Below, piece after piece: positions 1 through 7,385 of a stretch of DNA of 11,188 nucleotides (position 1 is its first letter; every line of letters begins with the position of its first letter). Location of the stretch: assembly GCA_003024985.2 (NCBI GenBank), contig PXIH01S0019193.1; one strand, given 5' to 3'. The notes under the pieces are model-generated. The model did not search any database. It saw only the letters and a program-made list of their open reading frames with translations, and was not told the DNA's origin. The DNA is from Euperipatoides rowelli (Eukaryota > Onychophora > Udeonychophora > Euonychophora > Peripatopsidae). A program made the translations under genes and the position numbers.

Positions 1-62
1 CCATTTTCAATTTACTTTTACTTTTACTTAAGTACTTGCAACAAATACTTTGAACACCACTG
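1..62 (-). mobile_element. Terminus of a hAT-like DNA transposon (rest lies outside the window)
   Basis: Read on the minus strand, the piece begins CAGTGGTGTTCAAAGTA and runs into a stretch of repeated AAGTA and TTAAGTAAAAGTA words. A CAGTGGTG start followed by such words is, from general knowledge, typical of hAT-family ends in several animal genomes. The element would end at base 62, and its 8-bp target copy would then be CAAATCAT at 63-70. The partner end and the second target copy lie before base 1, so the duplication cannot be confirmed. No transposase coding is visible. The family assignment is inference from the terminus alone. Confidence 0.5.
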
Positions 63-63
63 C

Positions 64-820
64 AAATCATTCTAAATCTATCCCTGTACAAGCAATTAGG
101 CTATACTGCAGATGTTGATGGAATCATGGGATCTTCAACTTAATGGTCTTCCAGATCCCATGTAATAAATGGAGTATTAAAAAAATAAATATAAATAAAC
201 AAAAGAGAACAATATTTAAATTAATATATCAAATCTAACTCAGACAAGTAGACAATAGATATGAGCCATATTGCTTTCGGAAACTATCCATTGAATCGGG
301 ATCTAATGTGTGCAGGAATGCTATTCCAGATTAGTGGAGCGCGATGGAAAAAAGAACGACTACCCAAAGNAGAGTTCCTGTGGTCAATTGTTAGATTTTG
401 CTTGGATCTTTGCCTAGTATTATGATTGTGATTTATTACTTTGGAGGCAAAAATTTCCTTTAATTCTGTTGGAGCGAGACCCTTTTTACACTTCCAGAGA
501 AGTTGTCCAAAATGCAGTTTTCTCTTTGCCTCCAAAGACGTCCAGTTTAGGATATTTAATGCTTCTGAGGCANTTGATCTTCCTGAGCCAAACACTATAG
601 CCATCACATCAGCTTCCAATGTTCTAAATAAGCCATAAAAATTATTTGAGTCACTTTAATCTAGCTTTCCATTATTTTATTTAATCATTCTAATGTTTTA
701 AAAATTAAAAAAAAAAAAAACATTTTTGAGGGATTTTTCAGGCCATAGTAGAAGTGAGTGCATGCAGTCTAATGATGGGTGTGTTTTATAGATGGGACAT
801 GGATAGATTTAGAATGATTT
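64..820. repeat. Inverted repeat pair (64-83 and 801-820) enclosing a LINE fragment
   Basis: Bases 64-83 are the exact reverse complement of 801-820 (20 bp). The match continues inward for about five more bases with two mismatches, to 89 and 795. The arms are 717 bp apart and hold the minus-strand LINE remnant. They could be terminal inverted repeats of an old DNA transposon that received the LINE insertion, or two opposite copies of another repeat. No transposase and no clear target duplication are seen. The left arm starts two bases after the hAT-like end at 62, so its outer flank has probably been replaced by that insertion. Confidence 0.5.
235..655 (-). pseudogene. LINE (CR1/L2-like) reverse transcriptase C-terminal remnant
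   Basis: A minus-strand frame (619 down to 284) encodes the region after the reverse transcriptase catalytic core of many animal non-LTR retrotransposons. Recognisable blocks are LNWTSLEAKRKLH, then KCKKGLAPTEL, then HNHNTRQRS, and near the end SRSFFHRAPLIWNSIPAHIR. A stop occurs at 284-286. In another frame the ending reads RKQYGSYLLSTCLS and stops at 235-237, which looks like the natural C-terminus after a small indel. Related open coding may extend upstream to about 655. The catalytic reverse transcriptase motifs and the endonuclease are absent, as in a 5'-truncated dead copy. Two unresolved bases (370 and 573) fall inside it. The clade is inferred from recall, not from an alignment. Confidence 0.75.
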
Positions 821-1372
821 AAGTCAGCAAAACTTGTTGACATTTCAAGCAGTTTGAACATGTGACTGCTTGGGAGTAATAGGTCATCAAGTTTGCTTCA
901 ACTTTTTCAAGTAACAAAGACATTATAGTAACAGCTGTTTTTGTTAATGCAAAAGTCACATGACATGGTAAGATTGAAAGGACTCATTTAGTGATCAAAA
1001 CAAAGCTAAATCTCTTTTTTTTTTACTTTGTTATTATTAATTAACAAGTGAATTTAATGTTTCAAACAGATTTAAATGTGTGAATTGACTAGGAATAATT
1101 TATTATTTTAAAATAAAGAACTAGTCAATAGTAACGCCTCCGCTATTCTTTCTAATGTATTTTCTATTTAAATAAGCGTTAACGTTTGAGTGTAATAAAT
1201 CTTTAAAAATTTATTTTTAAAATGATTTTTTAAAAAAGATAGGAATATTAAAAAATTATGTGTCTTTGGAATGTTTTTTTTTTTTTAAAAAAAAGGTTAA
1301 GTGTTCTTAAAATTTAGTTTGGTAATGAATTTAGTCAATAAATAAATTGATGTATTTTTATGTCCGCTAGTG
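821..1372. other. AT-rich stretch, no gene recognised
   Basis: Nothing codes convincingly here. The stretch holds homopolymer runs, including adjoining T and A runs near 1274-1294, and one small inverted repeat that is listed separately. Confidence 0.6.
1084..1129. repeat. Small inverted repeat, 9-bp perfect arms
   Basis: ATTGACTAG at 1084-1092 is the exact reverse complement of CTAGTCAAT at 1121-1129. The 28-bp interior contains the self-complementary TTATTTTAAAATAA, so the whole 46 bp could fold. No direct repeats flank it. It may be chance in AT-rich DNA or the trace of a tiny element. Confidence 0.4.
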
Positions 1373-1396
1373 TATCTATCTATCTATTTATCTCTC
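1372..1396. repeat. TATC-type microsatellite
   Basis: Three to four TATC units are followed by degenerate TATT and TCTC variants. It lies directly before the tandem repeat region that starts near 1404. Confidence 0.7.
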
Positions 1397-1403
1397 TACC
1401 CAT

Positions 1404-2260
1404 GTATTCAATCAGACATCTATTACATGTCCCTAATGTAAACACCAAGATGAAGCACAATTTATAAACTTGGCTTTAAAAATTAATGTTTTAGCCCCTT
1501 ATCAGTATACAACTACCATATCGTCCCTCCTCTGGCAAACTAACGAAACTGCAAATTGTTAATTTTTTTCAGGATAGCTAAAACCAATTTTGTCTCCTAG
1601 TGTAAAATACATTTTTATACATTTATGGTTGCTTTTTGATAAATGAATACTTTGACAGATAAAACCAACCATAAAAATATAAAAATTGATTTTCCATCAG
1701 GAATAAAAAATTTGGTTGAACTCTCCTGGAAAAAATTAACAATTTGCAGTTTCGTTAGTTTGCCAGAGGTGGGACGATATGATCTCATTAGCATGTTAAT
1801 CACAACCAGTTAAAGGATTGTACCTTAGCCCTTTAGTAAAATATAATCATGATCATATCATGTGATTGAATATATTATCATATATTCAATGACATGTCTG
1901 TCAAATGCCCTGATGAAGTACAGATATGTAAACTTAACATAAAAATTAATATTTTAGCCCTTTAGCAGAATGTTTGTTATGCAGCATCAATTATCACATG
2001 ATATTTTAGTATATTAATCGTGCCCAAATGAAGTATCCTTAGTCTTTTAGTAAAATACATAATAAAACCATAGATTCAATCACATGTCTGTTAAATTCTC
2101 TTATTATAATTACCCGGATGGAGTACAGATGTGAAATTTTAACCTTAAAAATTAGGCTTTAGTAGAATTTTAATTAACGTGTTTGTTGTTTTTTTTTATC
2201 AGACAAAATAGATGAAAAAAAGCCGTTATCAGTTAAAAGGATTAAAATAGTATCTTAAAG
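1404..2260. repeat. Degenerate tandem repeat, three units of about 190-210 bp
   Basis: Three blocks share the same order of words: an ATTCAAT..ACATGTC start, a GATGAAG or GATGGAG block, an AAAAATTA block, then TTTTAGCCC or a variant and TTTAGTA. They begin near 1404, 1881 and 2071. The second and third are 190 bp apart. The first and second are 477 bp apart, which falls to about 212 bp once the 265-bp hairpin MITE inside the first unit is removed. The shared CCTTAGCC and TTTAGTAAAATA segments at about 1821 and 2034 confirm that the homology runs through the spacers. CAGTTAAAAGGATT near 2230 matches CAGTTAAAGGATT near 1808 and marks the end of the third unit. The copies are strongly diverged, and no coding is seen. 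Confidence 0.65.
1517..1781. mobile_element. Hairpin MITE with very long terminal inverted repeats
   Basis: Left end CATATCGTCCC and right end GGGACGATATG are complementary. The arms then stay aligned without gaps for at least 80 bp, with one mismatch in roughly the first 40 bp and more divergence inward. Complementarity reaches about 1635 on the left and 1665 on the right, so nearly the whole element folds into one hairpin. If the element proper starts at TCGTCCC (1521) and ends at 1777, a TA dinucleotide flanks each side, which would fit a Tc1/mariner-type target duplication. That boundary is inference. It encodes no protein; the weak minus-strand frame across it (1803 to 1615) reads through the stem. 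It interrupts the first unit of the surrounding tandem repeat, so it is younger than that repeat. Confidence 0.8.
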
Positions 2261-2280
2261 CTATTATAAAAAATAGCTTT
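2257..2280. repeat. Short perfect stem-loop
   Basis: AAAGCTATT (2257-2265) pairs with AATAGCTTT (2272-2280) across a 6-base loop. No T-run or flanking gene gives it a terminator role, and in a eukaryotic repeat region it may have no function. Confidence 0.35.
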
Positions 2281-2753
2281 CCTACCTTTAAGAAAAATAT
2301 ATTTCTGCAAACACTATATTTTACCGATATGACCATTGGTCTGAATGTGACCATTGACCCTGAAGTGATGTCGGACCAGAAGTGACGCTACCACCATTAG
2401 TGACATCACCAGATATAAAAAAATATATACTTTATTGCACCAGGTGTCACTTCTACTACTTTCCGTACACTGAAAAAAAAGAAGATAGATTAAAATGCCT
2501 CCTATTCCAATAACTCGAATTAAAAATTTTCTTTGAATTTTTTTTTTCCTTAAAAGAGCGTTGTCTACCCCATACTGACTGACCCAAAGGCCAAAGCGGA
2601 CACTTATTTTCTCTCTTTGGTTTTTAGGATACGGGGAAGTCGTTTTTTCTTCTCTCTAAGACCTTTTTATTTTTATCCTAAATTGGTGGAATGCCCTATG
2701 AATATATTTTTTCATATTTTATATAATACATGCATTATTATTTTTCTCTTTTC
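2281..2753. other. No gene recognised; contains a less AT-rich patch with short inverted repeats
   Basis: Bases about 2325-2460 are richer in G and C than their surroundings. GTGATGTC at 2365-2372 is the reverse complement of GACATCAC at 2402-2409, and AGAAGTGAC at 2378-2386 is the reverse complement of GTCACTTCT at 2446-2454. A word like TGACCATTG occurs twice near 2329 and 2348. This could be the worn remnant of an unknown element. The remainder, up to the hAT MITE, shows nothing recognisable. Confidence 0.45.
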
Positions 2754-3073
2754 CAGTGTTTCTTTCAGATTATTTTCTCCGGGGGGGGGATTCCATTTGC
2801 AGTTAAAGAAAAATGTCATTTCATGAAATTTTGATAAGCCTTTTTTTTTTTTAAATGACATTTTTGTTGACTTTCTGTCTAATTTGATAAGCTTTTTTTT
2901 TTTTTTAAATGACATTTTTGTTGACTTTCTGTCTAATTTGATAAGCTTTTTTTTAGGGGGGAGGGGCTGCTAAGATTTTTAAAGTTTAAAATTTTGGGGG
3001 GTGTAATGCTGCTCCAATTCTCCCCAGGGGGTGGGGCACTGCCCCCCATGTGAGGTGCCTAAAAGAAACACTG
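2754..3073. mobile_element. Non-autonomous hAT-type element (MITE) with 8-bp target duplication
   Basis: The left end CAGTGTTTCTTTCAG matches the reverse complement of the right end, which reads CAGTGTTTCTTTTAG, with one difference in 15. The flanking octamers CTCTTTTC (2746-2753) and CTCTTCTC (3074-3081) differ at one base. A CAG start and an 8-bp duplication are hallmarks of hAT elements. The body is 320 bp and has no transposase, so it would have depended on an autonomous relative. It is G-rich near both ends (a run of nine G at about 2781, and a GGGG-rich part at 2955-3050) and carries a 53/54-bp tandem repeat. Short open frames on both strands here are by-products of T and A runs. Confidence 0.85.
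2831..2955. repeat. 53/54-bp tandem repeat inside the hAT MITE, about 2.3 copies
   Basis: The block TTGATAAGC plus a T run starts at 2831, 2884 and 2938. The first two copies continue TTAAATGACATTTTTG and then GACTTTCTGTCTAATT. They differ only in T-run length and one base, so the duplication is recent compared with other repeats here. The copy number may vary between individuals. Confidence 0.85.
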
Positions 3074-3081
3074 CTCTTCTC

Positions 3082-3857
3082 ATTATGACATTCTCATTTT
3101 TTTATTAAAAAAACCAAATGTACACAATAAAAAACCCAAAACTCAGAAAAAAAAAACAAATCAAATTAGTAATTTAACATCACACAATAATAGAAGAAAA
3201 TTAAACATACCTGCAGTATTTCAAATTAATTAATTGTATCTAGTACGAAAACTGCGACTAAATAAAAGAAAGGAATTTTCCATTTTTTTTTTTTTTACAT
3301 TTTTCCTTAATAAAGTCTCATTTTTATGATTCATTTCCCCTTTTTTATTTAACCTTCATTAACATTTCCTTCTCATTTATGTTTTTTTATTATTTTAAAA
3401 TAAAGAGTCGAGAAGGCTTCTACAATGACAACAACTTGCTTTAATCTATTTGCAGTATTTGTCTATGTATTCATTTAACTTTGTATTTTATCACTATAGT
3501 CTAATGTTGTTTTTTTCATCTAGCATAGATACATTTTCTAAACAGATTCTTATTTAGTTAAAGGTGTTTATGTTTATTTTGTCTACATCGTTTTATAAAA
3601 CATAACTTCCTTCCTTACTTTAAACTGTATTGTTTCTCTTTGATTTTTTTTATTTCTTTTCTAAAAATCTTGTCATAGTGTACCAAATAAACAACACTTA
3701 CCCCCCTAGGGTGGGGTAATAAACTGAACATAAACAAAGTGGAGTATTAAAACAATTTTAAAATTAAATCGTTCAATCCTGGTGCTTAATTTACTGCAGG
3801 CTGTAGGTCACAAAGATAACATCAAACTTTTCATTTAATAGCCCACAACCTACTGTA
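3082..3857. other. AT-rich stretch, no gene recognised
   Basis: This is mostly T-rich and A-rich low-complexity sequence with stop codons in every frame. The only compositional exception is a near-palindrome at 3698-3719 (TTACCCC then, after a C/T-rich centre, GGGGTAA). Confidence 0.6.
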
Positions 3858-3888
3858 TATAATAATAATAATAATAATAGTAATAATA
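3858..3888. repeat. AAT trinucleotide microsatellite
   Basis: About ten AAT/ATA units, interrupted once by a G. No element boundary is visible beside it. Confidence 0.85.
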
Positions 3889-4254
3889 CTTTATTGTTAA
3901 GAAAGCAATTTTATAGTATTTATTTTAAACTCTGAACAAATTATATTCATTTTAAGCATTTAACTAAAATAAAAATATATTTTAAAATTTTTAGAAAAGT
4001 TTTAAAATCTAATTATGTATAATTTTATTACTAGTTCCATTTATTTATTCCAGGACACTGACGTTTAACAGCAATAACTAGATGGTAATTTAAACAATCA
4101 AGAAATATTTCTGCTAGAAATTATATTATTTAGTGAGGTTTATTAATGTATGTCAAATGTTAACATATATAGGAATGTAAACAATCACACTTAACAACTT
4201 GTATTCGAGGAGGGAAGAAAGAGAAGAATTAAGTGTTACAAGCTTGTTAACATA
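3889..4254. other. AT-rich stretch, no gene recognised
   Basis: No coding, repeats or boundaries could be supported before the foldback element that begins at 4255. Confidence 0.55.
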
Positions 4255-4625
4255 AGTAGATAGGAAACGTTTTGAAACCAATCCGGGTCTTTTCAAGATG
4301 GCGATCAAATTTTTGATATAAAAAATGACATTATATGCCCATATATGGGCATATGATGCCATTATGATGCATTCTGGGTAGGATTATGATGCATACTGGT
4401 ATAGAACATCGATATGTATCACTTATCGATCGATATCTATCAATAATCAATCGATTATCCATAGTATCGATGTTCTATACCAGCATGCATCATAATGCTA
4501 TCCAGAATGCATCATAATATGATGTCTATGCCCATATATGGGCATATGATGTCATTTTTGATATCGAAAATTCGGCCACCATCTTGAAAATACCAAGATT
4601 GGTTTCGAAACGTTTACTATCTACT
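4255..4625. mobile_element. Foldback (hairpin) element with internal perfect palindromes
   Basis: The left end AGTAGATAG (4255-4263) and right end CTATCTACT (4617-4625) are complementary. Both continue into a block ending CGTTTYGAAACCAATC, read inward. The arms then pair through TTTTCAAGATGG, ATTTTTGATAT, a copy of the perfect 18-bp palindrome ATGCCCATATATGGGCAT (4335-4352 and 4528-4545), two ATGATGCAT blocks and GGTATAGAACATCGAT. Arms are about 150 bp each, diverged but alignable, around an ATCGAT-rich centre. A TA dinucleotide lies at or one base from each end, so a TA target duplication is possible but unproven. There is no transposase. The minus-strand frame at 4362-4153 is accidental. 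The layout suggests a MITE or foldback family with two levels of self-complementarity. Confidence 0.85.
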
Positions 4626-4854
4626 AGCGTAAAAGGAAATATATAATATAGTACTGTATATAAAAGTAATCTACACATATTCATTGTTCAAAGACAAAGA
4701 TACTAAAAGAATTGAAATGCAAATTTAAAAATAAATGCCCTCATGAGTATAACTTTCTGCTAATCAGAAAAAAAAATGTTTATTGGTAAATGAATTAATA
4801 ATTTAACTATTTGGATGCAATAACATCATTAGGTCCTTTAGAAAGTGGTGCAAG

Positions 4855-5425
4855 CCCATCACTACTCACATTTCAACCCCCTGATTTCTATTTGATAAAA
4901 TTTACACTTCTCACTCACATTTGCACCCCTGATTAATTGATAAAGTTTATACCCCCTCTTATTGGCACTCTCTGATTTCTATTTGATAAAATGTACAACT
5001 CTCACTTATATTTGAACCCTGATTTCTGATTATTAATTGTTTGGGATTCCTATAAATTTTCTTAACAGGTAGTTATATAACATGTAACAATAAACAGTCT
5101 TTAGCATTATTGAATAAAATTGATATCCCTCACTCACATTTCAGCCCCCTCCTGATTTCTATTTGATTAAATTACACCTTACTCACATTTGTACTCCTGA
5201 TTTCTAATTTATAAAATTTTAACCCTTATATTTGCATCCCTCGTTTCTATTTCATAAAATTTATGCCCTACTTTGCACCCCTAATTTTTAATTGATAAAA
5301 TTTACACCCTCATTTACTTGCACCCCTTGATTTCTATTTGATAAAATTTGCTACCCACTTACATTTGTACTGATTTTGATTTGATAAAATTTACGCCCCT
5401 CAAACACATTTGCACCCCTGATTTA
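4855..5425. repeat. Degenerate minisatellite, units about 41-48 bp
   Basis: A unit close to CACTCACATTTGCACCCC, then TGATTTCTATTTGATAAAA, then TTTACACC recurs about eleven times. The GATTTCTA-type anchors fall near 4883, 4931, 4974, 5021, 5154, 5199, 5242, 5283, 5329, 5372 and 5420, giving steps of 41-48 bp. About 90 bp of unrelated or badly decayed sequence (roughly 5031-5118) interrupts the array. Units differ by many substitutions and small indels, so the array is old. One strand carries clusters of C in otherwise AT-rich DNA. No protein repeat is implied because stops and indels break every frame. Confidence 0.85.
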
Positions 5426-5638
5426 AAAATTAACTGGGAAATACTTATTTCTTTTATTCTATATTGTGAAAAATATAATAGATAGAAACTTAATTCTTTT
5501 TGCCTTTTCTAAACTAAAATATTTTTGATGAGATAAAAATGCAGCAATTTATAGATAAAATACACTTACAACAATTTGTTTTTAGCAGTTTGTACGGGAG
5601 TGAGGTATGTCATATGTGGTACCATACTCTTGGATGAG

Positions 5639-5770
5639 CAGTATTGAAAATACATGTATTTCAAATACATAAAGAAAATGCTTTTGTATGTAGTATTGCA
5701 AATACTTTTCTTAAAGTATTTTGTAATGAAAATACATTTTAAAAGTATTTTATATTTTAAAATTTAAGTT
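5639..5770. other. AAATAC/GTATTT-rich segment resembling a hAT subterminal region
   Basis: The segment is dense in AAATAC and GTATTT words. It shares TGTATTTCAAATACAT (5655-5670) and AAAGTATTTTGTA (5713-5725) with the hAT-like terminus near 7386-7546, in the same orientation. It begins CAGTATTGAAAATAC, loosely like the CAGGGATGGGAAAAATAC end at 7546. It may be the other end of the same family, but no 8-bp duplication matches across the two. Confidence 0.35.
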
Positions 5771-5792
5771 AAAATACCTTATAACATATGGT

Positions 5793-6300
5793 ATACTTTT
5801 TTGGGGAAATTCTACAGCTGCAAAGGATATTTTCATCTTACAGAAAAAGGCTATCCGTGCCATGGTTGGTCTTGGTCCAAGANATCATTGTCAACCTTGG
5901 TTTAGAGAATTATCTATTCCAACCTTAGCTTCAATATACAGTATGTTTATGAATGTATCAAATATGTTTTTATCAATAAAGATAGTTATGTCCATTTTGA
6001 TGAGGTTCACTCCCACAACACCAGGGGTAAAGACAATTTAGTTATCCCTTCTTTTCGTCTATCTAAAATGGGAAATAGTTATTTAGTTGTTGGTTTGAAA
6101 TTGTTCAATAAATTACCTGACCCTATTAGAAATATGATGTGCATAAATGATTTTGCAAAGGCACTGAAGGAATATCTTGAAAGAAAATAATTTGTATAAT
6201 GTTGAAGAATATTGTAGTTCTTTTTTTTTTTTTTGAATGACTAAGCCTATTGCAATTGTAAATTGTTTAATGGTGTAATAAAGTATTGTATTGTATTGTA
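5793..6300 (+). pseudogene. 5'-truncated LINE: reverse transcriptase C-terminus, 3' UTR and TATTG tail
   Basis: From 5793 the sequence encodes FWGNS, then FILQKKAIRAMVGLGPR, then HCQPWF and LSIPTLASIY. After a one-base frame change near 5935-5945 it continues YECIKYVFIN, HSHNTRGKDNLV, GLKLFNKLPDPIR and KALKEYLERK, and stops at TAA 6188-6190. These blocks belong to the C-terminal domain of a family of animal non-LTR retrotransposons. The upstream catalytic core and the endonuclease are missing. The 3' UTR holds a 14-T run (6221-6234), AATAAA at 6277-6282 and three TATTG units (6284-6298), a normal non-LTR tail. The frameshift shows that the copy is dead. One unresolved base lies at 5883. The clade was not determined by alignment. 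Confidence 0.85.
6277..6300 (+). promoter_or_regulatory. LINE polyadenylation signal and (TATTG)3 tail
   Basis: AATAAA at 6277-6282 is followed one base later by three TATTG units and TA. Many non-LTR elements end in a short tandem repeat used when the element primes reverse transcription at the target. This marks the 3' end of the element. Confidence 0.7.
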
Positions 6301-6483
6301 ATACTTTTAAATTCTACAGTATATATTTATTTTTTTAAAAGATAAATTTATTGCCTTACTTAATCATAAATAAATAAACTATGTAAACCATAAGATGACC
6401 TCTTTGAAAATTTATATGTAATTAAATCATCAACAATTCATGTAGATGAATTAATAGCCTAGCATGATAACATAGGAATGTAT

Positions 6484-6531
6484 CTTGGACACACAGATAT
6501 ATAGACCTGTCTATATATCTGTGCTTGGACA
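6484..6531. mobile_element. 32-bp perfect palindrome flanked by 8-bp direct repeats
   Basis: CTTGGACA occurs at 6484-6491 and again at 6524-6531. The 32 bp between them consist of CACAGATATATAGAC, a CT spacer, and its exact reverse complement GTCTATATATCTGTG. The structure equals two terminal inverted repeats joined almost directly, with a perfect 8-bp target duplication of hAT length. It could be an extreme deletion derivative of a hAT-like element, a minute MITE, or a repair event that copied a flank. It is far too small to encode anything. Confidence 0.6.
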
Positions 6532-6669
6532 TCATTTTTAATATAAATAATTTGATTGGTTAATAACTGATTTTATTAATAAAACTTATATTAAATAAAA
6601 ATTTTGGCTCTCACTAAAATAAGATGTCATGTGAACTTGATGGCTAAAGAATTAAAAAACCAATTTTTT

Positions 6670-6957
6670 CCAGTTATGTTTTATTTATTTATTTATTTAT
6701 ATGCCCGCCTGACGGCTGAGGCGAATTCTGTATTATGTCTAATCTATGTAGGCTACACTATTTACATGTCTATTTACATTATTGTATTACAAACTGACGA
6801 TCAGTGTATATATCTGAAAGTTCAGCCATAATATTTTTCCTTGTATTTGCGTAAATTTACAATTCTATATGTTTAGAACGCAAAGTCGGAAATTCAAACC
6901 AACTCGTTGAAGAAAGATATGTGGGAGTAGGTGTCGGACAGCCAGTTATGTTTTATT
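6670..6957 (-). mobile_element. SINE-like retroposon with perfect 16-bp target site duplication
   Basis: CCAGTTATGTTTTATT is present at 6670-6685 and 6942-6957. The 256 bp between them end, on the minus strand, in (ATAA)n, which marks the 3' tail and hence the orientation. Just before the tail is a hairpin with stem CGCCT/AGGCG (6706-6710 and 6719-6723), a common 3' feature of LINE-mobilised SINEs. A weak box-B-like GGTTTGAATTTCC occurs on the minus strand at 6900-6888. No convincing box A was found, so a tRNA origin is unproven and a short 5'-truncated LINE is an alternative. The open frame across it on the plus strand (6604-6831) is not a gene. The perfect duplications suggest that the insertion is comparatively young. 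Confidence 0.75.
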
Positions 6958-7385
6958 GTTTTTCATTTAAATTTGTATTTTGTAATCAACTTTTCTGATT
7001 GACTCCTAGCCTGAAAATAACAGCTACTGACTGTAAGTTTTTTTTTCAAGAAATACTTTATATTTTGTTTAGAAATATTTTTTATTGTATTTATAGCCCT
7101 ATGGGTTAGTAAACCCCTATGAAATATATTTGAACAAAAAAAAAACTCCGCATACAACATTGTATTCTAACACAATTTCCATAGGATGAATGTGTTGCTA
7201 AATAAATTTTTATTTACATTATACTTATCCTTCCTGGGATTACACTTAGGTACATTCCTTAAAGGTGCTGAGTGCGATAATGAACTTTGAAAAATTAATT
7301 TAACTGAAAATATGGTATGTACCGGTAACTTTAAACAATAATTGTTTGACAAACCAAGTGATTTTTTTTTTTTACATATTAGGTA
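6958..7385. other. No gene recognised
   Basis: This is AT-rich sequence with T-runs. Minus-strand frames at 7160-6963 and 7661-7167 are low-complexity, lysine/leucine/isoleucine-rich and match nothing I recognise. The second also runs across the hAT-like terminus, so it is unlikely to be a gene. Confidence 0.5.

Noticed and set aside
2617-2915. Open frames on both strands, one rich in lysine
   Set aside because: They are made by T/A runs and the 53/54-bp tandem repeat of the hAT MITE, and the translations have no protein-like pattern.
4153-4362. 69-codon minus-strand frame
   Set aside because: It begins inside one arm of the foldback element and has no recognisable domain.
4855-5425. CRISPR-like array
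   Set aside because: Repeat and spacer are not distinguishable, units are degenerate along their full length, and the context is eukaryotic.
5793-6190. Functional protein gene on the plus strand
   Set aside because: The blocks are those of a truncated LINE C-terminus with a frameshift and an immediate retroelement tail, not a host gene.
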